A stretch of DNA of 64,000 nt from contig OX388350.1 of NCBI GenBank assembly GCA_947579665.1, positions 88,555,152 through 88,619,151 of the forward strand. The letters run 5' to 3'. The notes under the pieces were generated by a model, which did no database searches, was not told where the DNA came from, and was given only the letters and a program-made list of their open reading frames with translations. This document shows positions 63,035 to 64,000 of the stretch, piece after piece; the stretch's first letter is position 1, and each line of letters opens with the position of its first letter. The position numbers and the translations under genes were made by a program. The DNA comes from Sympetrum striolatum. Lineage: Eukaryota; Arthropoda; Insecta; Odonata; Libellulidae.

Positions 63035-63627
63035 TGCACCAAAAATTGTAAATAACCACTTCCATTAACCTTAACCTCTTAATACTTAAATTTTAGTAGA
63101 AGGGAAGCCTGATTCATAATGAAATTGCACACCAAAAGCTAAAACCTATTGTTTCCTGATTATTCTAATTTTCTCCCGAACATGTTGATTATTTTATTTA
63201 AATATGATGCAATATCATAAAAGTTATATTTTTGTATTGTAAGGTCTTGAATGTCTTGACTAAGGTTCCCAAAAACCAAAAATCTAAAAAAATATAAATG
63301 ACAACAATGGGAAAAATTATAAATATTCAACTTCAGATATACAAGCAGTTTGTCAAAATAAAAATATCAAAAACATTCTTAAGTTATAAAGCAAATCCTC
63401 AAACCTGCATATCAACAGCTTTGTCTCCAGGCCTTTTAGTCCATTCCCAAGACACAATTCCTCTGTCATCTGTACTCCTGTTTCCATAAAGTGTAACAGC
63501 ATTGTGTGGCAAATAAACGATAACATCTTGTCCAGCATTTGCTTCAGGGGGGTAGTCCCTTTCTTTCACGACCTCCACTTTCCCAACTGCTGAACTTTCA
63601 GCACCATCAGAATCCACTACGGTCAAT
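18465..63627 (-). CDS. KIAA0319L: KIAA0319/KIAA0319L-like PKD-domain transmembrane protein, C-terminal 670 codons in 11 exons
   Basis: Join, from the 5' side: 63405-63627, 59825-59969, 55563-55674, 53411-53637, 49253-49455, 40241-40340, 32809-33051, 28105-28254, 25892-25993, 22809-23189, 18465-18589. Every intron is GT-AG and every junction keeps the frame (phases 0,1,2,1,0,1,1,1,1,1). Domain order: the end of one PKD domain; three full PKD domains, each with a PP.A.AG-like start, an STDD or SSDD turn with W.W, and a Y.F.L.VTD end; a juxtamembrane segment; a Cys-rich EGF-like knot; one transmembrane helix; and a cytoplasmic tail with a His/Arg-rich cluster and then an acidic run. This is the order of KIAA0319 and KIAA0319L, type I membrane glycoproteins linked to neuronal development and Golgi/plasma-membrane traffic. 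The signal peptide, MANSC region and first PKD domains would lie beyond 64000. Introns total about 43 kb and hold most of the transposons in the window. Confidence 0.93.
18590..19802. other. Intron sequence, no gene seen
   Basis: AT-rich intron. The expected 5' terminal repeat of the adjacent piggyBac copy was looked for (a TTAACCC-type end) and not found. Confidence 0.45.
19803..21985 (+). pseudogene. piggyBac-family transposase relic with its 3' end
   Basis: An intact N-terminal frame (355 codons) has an acidic leader and the DDE_Tnp_1_7 core. D261 lies in CIDEILISFRGR and D346 in ITADNW; the third Asp lies in GGVDTQDKM (21121-21150). Breaks: TAG at 20868, a frame change near 21050 and TGA at 21172. 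Cys-rich remnants (CCCKCRQP) near 21500 match the C-terminal domain. A hairpin (TGCGGTCT/AGACCGCA) at 21927 precedes the right end, which closes ...GGTTAAGGG next to TTAA (21986-21989), the piggyBac target. The 5' end is missing or decayed. It lies antisense in the last intron of the KIAA0319-like gene. Confidence 0.92.
21990..22808. other. Intron sequence, no gene seen
   Basis: AT-rich sequence with no recognisable coding or repeat structure. Confidence 0.45.
22809..23189 (-). CDS. KIAA0319L: KIAA0319-like exon: transmembrane helix and cytoplasmic tail
   Basis: Acceptor TTCATTATACAG. WSILYVVVGACAVVVVTVFS is the membrane helix. A Cys cluster at its inner edge (possible palmitoylation), a basic run (RSKRHHRRSGRR) and a strongly acidic stretch (GEEESGRGEDEEDNDEEDAM) follow. 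The donor is GTGAGT. This 127-codon exon makes the tail longer and more charged than I recall for the human proteins. Confidence 0.92.
23290..24600. repeat. Degenerate tandem repeat around CCCTTAAGAGAGTCATA, split by a MITE
   Basis: Words like CTTAAGAGAGTCA recur about every 60-80 bp (near 23306, 23451, 23645, 23685, 24470 and 24525). Units are strongly diverged. The piggyBac MITE at 23831-24393 interrupts it. Confidence 0.55.
23831..24393. mobile_element. piggyBac-type MITE with TTAA target duplication
   Basis: Ends CCCTCCAGCAG (23831-23841) and CTGCTGGAGGG (24383-24393) are perfect inverted repeats. TTAA flanks both sides (23827-23830 and 24394-24397). A palindromic GCGCTGGCGCACTGAGTGCGCC region follows the left end. 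The 563-bp element encodes nothing recognisable. Removing it and one TTAA restores CCCTTAAGAGAG, the unit of the surrounding repeat. Confidence 0.88.
24825..24947. mobile_element. Foldback element with tRNA-like core
   Basis: The arm AGGAAAATGGACTTGAAAAA (from 24825, about 32 bp) is repeated inverted at 24913-24947. The centre holds a short palindrome (CTTCCTCTATCCTAGAGGAAG) and GGGAATTGAACCCAGGATC, the complement of a tRNA T-arm/B-box word. Confidence 0.75.
25385..25700 (+). pseudogene. Penelope-like element fragment, end of GIY-YIG domain
   Basis: Encodes VRFNEHLAHYRAGRFSNLSI then AKHTFEQANSISND, the C-terminal part of a GIY-YIG endonuclease as in Penelope-like elements. The usual 3' tail with CTCTGAAGATGCC follows near 25695. 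The GIY and YIG blocks are missing. Confidence 0.6.
25892..25993 (-). CDS. KIAA0319L: KIAA0319-like exon: EGF-like Cys-rich knot
   Basis: Acceptor TTTTTGTCTCAG. Encodes HGVCEQSTRRCLCEAFWMQD and GDGVSNC. The C-x6-C-x-C spacing with HG.C and FWM is the signature between the ectodomain and the membrane helix of this family. The donor is GTCAGT. Confidence 0.92.
26588..26745 (-). pseudogene. mariner transposase C-terminus and 3' end
   Basis: The minus strand reads HWRKAIERDGDYVEK then stop, the invariant C-terminus of mariner transposases. It continues into a 3' UTR and a TIR-like end (GAGAAACCCAGAAAGTAATGC on the plus strand). The rest of the gene is absent. Confidence 0.75.
26774..26829. repeat. 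Perfect small hairpin
   Basis: AACTAGTAAAAAAGGTCA (26779-26796) pairs with TGACCTTTTTTACTAGTT (26808-26825), and GTAC extends both arms. It lies next to the broken side of the mariner fragment. Confidence 0.7.
26945..27025 (-). repeat. tRNA-derived SINE fragment
   Basis: The reverse complement contains GTGGATAAAGCATCTG (A-box-like) and CTGGTTTGAGTCCTGGCAG (B-box/T-arm-like) about 40 bp apart, a tRNA-like layout. No target duplication was defined. Confidence 0.5.
27030..28104. other. Intron sequence, no gene seen
   Basis: AT-rich, with one C-rich stretch (27836-27920). No family recognised. Confidence 0.45.
28105..28254 (-). CDS. KIAA0319L: KIAA0319-like exon: juxtamembrane region 2, first cysteines
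   Basis: Acceptor CATTTAATTTAG. Encodes LVADRLRLRLLQDPGLLELS and VQTVVCQNTCSS, the first two Cys of the Cys-rich knot. The donor is GTAAGT. Confidence 0.9.
28255..30067. other. Intron sequence, no gene seen; one diverged tandem duplication
   Basis: About 70 bp around 29223 (TAACATGGGAGGTAATAGCT) recurs diverged at 29376 (TAACATGGATGTTAATAACT). Nothing else was recognised. Confidence 0.4.
30068..30316. repeat. Terminal segment of the T-arm/B-box array family, fragment
   Basis: Closely matches the outer end of the large array (47912-48157): AGGCTCCTTGA, TATCCGGGAAGTATTTTTTT, GGAATCGAACCCACGACA and CTGTGAATTAGTATCCTATC. The family end resumes at 31184-31226 after an LTR-like insertion. Confidence 0.8.
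30751..30957. repeat. 104-bp tandem duplication
   Basis: GGTCCACGGACTTCATTTAA starts at 30751 and again at 30855. The two units are about 90 percent alike by eye. Confidence 0.8.
30956..31082 (+). mobile_element. tRNA-derived SINE with 13-bp target duplication
   Basis: 127 bp. GGCTCCC and GGGAGCC can pair as an acceptor stem. TAGTCATGTGG fits the A box, and CCGGGTTCGATTCCCGG is a perfect T-arm/B box. A short tail ending in ACTACTAC follows. The 13-bp duplication TTGATTGATCTAC flanks it exactly (30943-30955 and 31083-31095). The anticodon arm does not form a proper 7-nt loop, so it is not a working tRNA gene. Confidence 0.85.
31184..31226. repeat. Outermost end of the array family, fragment
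   Basis: ATATACATGAATGAATCCGG then AGAAGG..ATTATATATAATAGAT, the same outer end as at 48507-48568 and, inverted, 44938-44980. Confidence 0.75.
31227..31605. repeat. MITE fragment related to 53781-54318
   Basis: Shares TTTGATGGGCTAGC, CAATTAAAAACTATCGGCC and GGAACAAGGGTGAGCCGAGG with 54110-54300. TA-flanked ends are not clear here. Confidence 0.55.
31550..31848. mobile_element. Tigger-type MITE (family of 38354-39801)
   Basis: The right end ...CGGACTTCTACTG is followed by TA. The interior matches, inverted, the copies at 38354 and 63728 (TATAACGAGTTACTCGTTAT, GCCGCACTCCCTGCTCTTGG). The left end is degraded and runs into the other MITE. Confidence 0.7.
31860..32240. pseudogene. LINE 3'-region fragment, low confidence
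   Basis: The plus strand carries RRMFGRVLRENAS-like residues and the minus strand fits the degenerate C-terminal region of RTE-like LINEs. No single frame is convincing. Confidence 0.3.
32809..33051 (-). CDS. KIAA0319L: KIAA0319-like exon: juxtamembrane region 1
   Basis: Acceptor TGTTCTCAG. DPKLLSLVEVWLNIDAGRLT follows the last PKD domain as in the vertebrate proteins. It continues through VLVFYAEEESNADVNKGNRE to a GTAATA donor. Predicted extracellular or lumenal. Confidence 0.92.
33369..33770 (+). pseudogene. Retroelement RNase H fragment
   Basis: NATPGSVAFVIWG, HHMEGLAALLALK, IKTNVDSMVVLYSF and VDGPSREAL follow the spacing of an RNase H domain (D..E..D..D; the first Asp appears as Asn). 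Similar domains occur in DIRS and gypsy elements, so the family is open. A hairpin (GCTTCTCCATTATA.../...GGAGAAGC, 33369-33400) starts the fragment. Confidence 0.55.
34296..34700 (-). pseudogene. Penelope-like element fragment, GIY-YIG region
   Basis: The minus strand holds CSNCPATYIGKTGRNFGICM then KEHDSF, the YIG block and Arg helix of a GIY-YIG nuclease. Upstream, about 34560-34690, NENGNPGYIIDKLLRNN resembles the linker after the Penelope RT. Stops interrupt it. Confidence 0.65.
35200..36950 (-). pseudogene. Old Ty3/gypsy fragment (RT/RNase H and integrase pieces)
   Basis: Near 35505-35708 the minus strand encodes TSEGVSQGF.., LTANKGKPLVSSTSKDLSHH and SYCKLNGGVV, a decayed gypsy integrase core. 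Near 36790-36900 YQLLKDGLADATLLVHPK fits the region between RT and RNase H. Many stops and frame changes occur, and the intervening sequence is poorly recognisable. Confidence 0.55.
37828..38110 (-). mobile_element. LINE 3' end with (GTAGAT)n tail
   Basis: On the minus strand, VYTPCHTPKGG-type residues precede the tail TGTAGATGTAGATGTAGATG at 37828-37847. The plus-strand LINE near 52715 has the same TTTACACCCCCTGCCA word, so the two are relatives. The element is 5'-truncated, as LINEs often are. Confidence 0.65.
38354..39801 (-). mobile_element. Tigger-like transposon, internally deleted
   Basis: Ends CTGTAGAAGTCCGTTATAAT (38354) and, as reverse complement, CAGTAGAAGTCTGTTATAAT (39801), each flanked by TA. 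Length 1448 bp. The minus strand carries only a broken N-terminal part of a CENP-B/Tigger transposase (39108-39507); the DDE core has been lost. Relatives without coding sequence are at 31550-31848 and 63728-63996. Confidence 0.88.
39108..39507 (-). pseudogene. Tigger-like transposase N-terminal part
   Basis: ATG at 39507 starts MESKRKALDLAKKFEIV. A one-base break follows, then ETVSKSQIGRRSGMSSLTLF and a second helix-turn-helix (LEWFTQQQYLGIPISRTMIK). It stops at 39108 before any catalytic residue. Confidence 0.8.
40241..40340 (-). CDS. KIAA0319L: KIAA0319-like exon: end of last PKD domain
   Basis: Acceptor TTCTGCTTCTAAG. VVDAVPGRYVFILRVTDEQG and VSIIVKP complete the domain. The donor is GTATTT. 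Confidence 0.9.
40341..41203. other. Intron sequence, no gene seen
   Basis: AT-rich, with no recognisable family. Confidence 0.45.
41204..41875 (+). pseudogene. LINE endonuclease fragment, 5' side, interrupted at 41876
   Basis: Contains IGVHRSPSACTNTFIES, NILLFGDFNINIL (the GDFN motif of AP-type endonucleases) and LHELSDHQ (SDH motif), followed by SQEDWTIFFSETNTK. Jockey/CR1-like. Another LINE is inserted directly after the last codon, and the same frame resumes at 44640. Confidence 0.8.
41876..44633 (-). mobile_element. CR1/Jockey-like LINE with its RT domain deleted, inserted in another LINE
   Basis: From the 5' side: ORF1 at 43528-44517 with a PHD-like finger (CSKCGG, CDTCNREFHLSC, WTCGSCVAG) and a coiled-coil/RNA-binding region; an endonuclease at 42919-43437 (CHVNAQSLPAHIDEF, SETWL, YRPPK, GDFNSDLL); its end at 42548-42964 (SYHDLIYIKF); then only the C-terminal tail at 42086-42388 (INFGIKIWNSLPCYLTDV). 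About 1.5 kb of reverse transcriptase is missing. The 3' end finishes in a TAATAATATTAATAATAAAT tail. ACCAAA duplications flank it (41870-41875 and 44634-44639). ORF1 has frame breaks near 44470 and 44405. Confidence 0.88.
44634..44800 (+). pseudogene. Continuation of the interrupted plus-strand LINE
   Basis: Reading through the duplicated ACCAAA, the frame of 41204-41875 continues GKLNCFFDSFLCHFNNAFPV, the link between endonuclease and RT in Jockey/CR1 LINEs. It decays after about 50 codons. Confidence 0.7.
44938..46093. repeat. T-arm/B-box array, shorter arm (six units)
   Basis: Starts ATCTATTATATATAGATGCT. GGTTCGA-type words follow at about 45112, 45284, 45449, 45619, 45774 and 45923, spaced 149-172 bp. 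Several form a small hairpin such as CCTGGGTTCGATGCTAGG or CAGGGTTCGACACCAGG, like a tRNA T-arm. The arm is the inverted counterpart of 46094-48568 and encodes no recognisable protein. Confidence 0.85.
46055..46132. repeat. 78-bp central palindrome of the array
   Basis: CTTGCAGTATGCAAGCTACA and the following TTTTACTCGTATATA are mirrored through a (TA)n centre at 46093/46094, with one mismatch between the arms. Confidence 0.92.
46094..48568. repeat. T-arm/B-box array, longer arm (twelve units, about 170 bp each)
   Basis: Complementary words (TCGAACCCAG and variants) occur at about 46225, 46403, 46570, 46742, 46842, 47003, 47173, 47341, 47511, 47678, 47848 and 48023. Most spacings are 163-178 bp. 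GCAGAAATATTGGCTGCAAC recurs at 46921, 47256 and 47593 (variants at 46321 and 46656), so units alternate in type with a 336-bp higher-order period. One partial unit near 46775-46810 is inverted. The outer end (47896 on) mirrors 44938-45295 and carries an LTR-like insertion. Confidence 0.85.
48158..48506. mobile_element. Probable solo LTR in the array end
   Basis: 349 bp starting TGTAAC and ending GTTACA (TG...CA with inverted ends), flanked by ATAT on both sides. The uninterrupted sequence is seen in the opposite arm at about 44981-44996. The flanking repeat is TA-rich, so the 4-bp duplication is weak evidence. Confidence 0.65.
49253..49455 (-). CDS. KIAA0319L: KIAA0319-like exon: PKD first half
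   Basis: Acceptor TCTGCAACAG. VNAPPKADGGGDQTIV opens the last PKD domain, followed by GRHSSDD and TSWHWTRDPSGLAAG. The exon ends FSPVLQ at GTTTGT in phase 0. A Gly-rich insert (AGEGGPGW) lies between the first strands. Confidence 0.92.
49600..49700 (-). repeat. Possible tRNA-like SINE remnant
   Basis: The reverse complement has a TAGGCTAAGTCTCATGTGG A-box-like word and CTCTGGGTTCAAACCTAG, a B-box-like word about 40 bp on. Ends are not defined. Confidence 0.4.
50232..52910 (+). pseudogene. CR1/Jockey-like LINE, decayed (endonuclease and reverse transcriptase)
   Basis: Endonuclease: CSFYQPLDGD and VVGGDFNLPQ (50440), then NSDHD (50660). Linker: HWMKPKLRELHRKQR. RT: KKKAPGPEG (51390), ITPIPKKG, QCQHGFRKS, LDFRKAFDQVSH (51780), TSGVTQGSVLGPILF (51920) and the catalytic LFADDTVVY (52020). 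C-terminal: YCCAIWGSH and KRRAARFVNRDF. The 3' end near 52880-52910 carries AATAAACAAATGAA. At least six stops or frame changes were seen. Confidence 0.9.
53411..53637 (-). CDS. KIAA0319L: KIAA0319-like exon: PKD second half
   Basis: Acceptor CTATTCTTTTCAG. GPSDAVLISLEKES leads to a Ser/Lys-rich insert, then GIYIFRLNVTDADGNNASEN, the closing strands. The donor is GTGAGT. The Ser-rich insert (SELDKSSSHSASYHK) makes this domain longer than its neighbours. It has three N-glycosylation sequons (NAT, NAS, NIS). Confidence 0.9.
53781..54318. mobile_element. TA-flanked MITE, CTGTATTTACTC ends
   Basis: Left end CTGTATTTACTCAAAAATAA; the right end read in reverse is CTGTATTTACTTGAAAATGA. TA lies on both sides (53779-53780 and 54319-54320). 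538 bp, non-coding, with a second foldback nested inside. Related sequence is at 31227-31605. Confidence 0.82.
53922..54002. mobile_element. 81-bp foldback nested in the MITE
   Basis: TACAGTCCTGGCCAAAATTA (26-bp arm, 53922-53947) is perfectly mirrored at 53977-54002, with a 29-bp loop. The TACAGTCCTGGCCAAAA end is Tc1-like and includes TA at both outer edges. Confidence 0.88.
54319..55562. other. Intron sequence, no gene seen
   Basis: AT-rich, with no recognisable family. Confidence 0.45.
55563..55674 (-). CDS. KIAA0319L: KIAA0319-like exon: PKD first half
   Basis: The acceptor CTTTTCTCAG is strong. The exon continues ANAGGNASISLPRTWFVLDG, SKSTDD and VVSWHW, the first half of the domain opened in the previous exon. 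It ends QQIR at a GTATTT donor, phase 2. NAS is a potential glycosylation site. Confidence 0.9.
57110..59010. repeat. Diverged duplication, 57110-57720 and 58430-58990
   Basis: Long matching stretches (TTCAATTATAATATCAACTA, AATCAAGAGTC, GGCTTAATTGTAAGCCT) repeat about 1.2 kb apart. Between them, 57800-57950 recurs at 58090-58230 (CTTTTGTAT..AACATATTTTT, GTTATTC(G/A)TGAAATACTGAT). Confidence 0.75.
57189..57406. repeat. 109-bp perfect tandem duplication
   Basis: Units 57189-57297 and 57298-57406 look identical at every base, so the duplication is recent or an assembly artefact. Confidence 0.9.
59443..59824. other. Intron sequence, no gene seen
   Basis: Contains GTTTTCGAGTCACGACCCAC followed by CGGTTGGGAACCACTGCTCT near 59740, a word common at transposon ends. 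No partner end was found. Confidence 0.35.
59825..59969 (-). CDS. KIAA0319L: KIAA0319-like exon: second half of PKD
   Basis: Acceptor TTTAG, then NTRTPFLELSNLEEGMYTFA and RVTDNSGQ, the closing strands of the PKD fold. The next domain opens with TNEPPV. The donor is GTTAGT with one base left over. Confidence 0.9.
60540..61175 (-). pseudogene. Penelope-like element: end of RT and GIY-YIG endonuclease
   Basis: The minus strand runs from KLLFLDLLVRKTHNRYEFDI, RKPTATNNYISNNSFHPVVH (RT thumb of Penelope-like elements) through LVNLAHDRF to SGIYDLTCPEFGLKYIGHTK and KLKEHLAQFGHEQ. GIY and YIG motifs and the following Arg/Lys helix are clear. A TAG after HKHM and other frame changes show decay. Confidence 0.85.
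61646..63031. repeat. T-arm/B-box array, half copy ending at the central AT tract
   Basis: Starts TCTATTATATATAGATGCC, lacking the ATGAATGAATCCGG part. It carries GGTTCGA-type words at about 61696, 61869, 61952, 62128, 62290, 62479, 62640 and 62806, most 155-190 bp apart. It ends CTTGCAGAATGCAAGC followed by a (TA)n tract, the exact centre of the 44.9-48.6 kb palindrome. A (TA)n microsatellite is at 62415-62451. Confidence 0.85.
63032..63404. other. Intron sequence, no gene seen
   Basis: AT-rich intron next to the first visible KIAA0319-like exon. Confidence 0.4.
63405..63627 (-). CDS. KIAA0319L: KIAA0319-like exon: end of one PKD domain, start of the next
   Basis: Enters in phase 1 after TCGATAG. 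LTVVDSDGAESS is the final strand of a PKD domain. YPPEANAGQDVIVYLPHNAV then starts the next, with a GNRSTDD turn and VSWEW. It ends at CAG/GTTTGA in phase 0. NRS is a potential N-glycosylation site. Confidence 0.9.
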
Positions 63628-63727
63628 CTATCGATAAATACAAATATTAAATAAAATAATTATTACATAAATGAATATAAATTAACTGTGTATTAATTCA
63701 TTAAAATAAGACATTAATATGTAATTA

Positions 63728-63996
63728 CGTGAGAAGTCCACTATAACAAGAGTTGACAAAAATCGGGAAAGTACTCGTAATAACGCATACTCGTTATAGC
63801 CGATTTCTAGCACTAAAAGTCCGTCCTCTTGAATCCAAGAGCAGGGAGTGCGGCACAATGGGACTGCAGGGTTTTTAATCCTTACGCTAATTCGTAAAAA
63901 AAGTACGTTCGTGTCAAAAATACCATACTTACTCAAAAATAACACACACCCTTTTGGTCCAATTCTCGTCATACTCTTTATAGCAGACTTCAACTG
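63728..63996. mobile_element. Tigger-type MITE (family of 38354-39801)
   Basis: 269 bp. Left end CGTGAGAAGTCCACTATAAC after TA; the right end in reverse is CAGTTGAAGTCTGCTATAAA. The interior matches 38354-38580 and 31600-31848 (CTCGTTATAGCCGATTTCTA, GGGACTGCAGGGTTTTTA). Open frames here are not genes. Confidence 0.85.
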
Positions 63997-64000
63997 CACT

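Overview
The window looks like a nuclear contig from an arthropod, most likely an insect. It is AT-rich, its host genes are split by GT-AG introns, and it is crowded with animal transposon families: pogo/Tigger, piggyBac, mariner, Ty3/gypsy, CR1/Jockey-like and RTE-like LINEs, Penelope-like elements and tRNA-derived SINEs. The species cannot be read from the sequence. I see no bacterial operons, CRISPR array or rRNA.
Host-type genes. Positions 1-1048 (minus strand) hold the 5' part of a three-exon gene for a THAP zinc finger joined to the start of a DDE_Tnp_4-type (Harbinger/Kolobok-like) nuclease. It is fully open over 283 codons and runs off the left edge. Positions 18465-63627 (minus strand) hold the 3' part of a large gene for a KIAA0319/KIAA0319L-like membrane protein. 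Eleven exons encode the tail of one PKD domain, three complete PKD domains, a juxtamembrane region, a Cys-rich EGF-like segment, one transmembrane helix and a basic-then-acidic cytoplasmic tail. All ten splice junctions keep the frame. The first exons lie beyond 64000.
Layout. 1-1.05 kb THAP gene. 2.4-3.9 kb dispersed repeats and a 121-bp minisatellite. 4.4-7.5 kb an almost complete Tigger-like transposon with TIRs, TA target sites and a two-exon transposase with two frame breaks. 8.8-11.0 kb a non-coding TIR element rich in GGAATT. 11.1-15.3 kb inverted repeats enclosing LINE and gypsy debris. 15.4-16.6 kb a pogo fragment. 18.5-63.6 kb the KIAA0319-like gene, whose introns carry a dead piggyBac copy, a piggyBac MITE, mariner, Penelope, gypsy and LINE fragments, a Tigger deletion derivative, a LINE nested in another LINE, and several foldback elements.
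Most unusual feature. 44.9-48.6 kb is a long inverted array of about 170-bp units. Nearly every unit carries a tRNA T-arm/B-box-like motif (GGTTCGANNCC or its complement). One arm has six units and the other twelve, with a 336-bp two-unit higher-order period in the longer arm. The arms meet at a near-perfect 78-bp AT-cored palindrome. A half copy ends at the equivalent centre at 61.6-63.0 kb, and a terminal fragment lies at 30.1-31.2 kb. In two copies a TGTAAC-starting, LTR-like segment sits at the same internal position.
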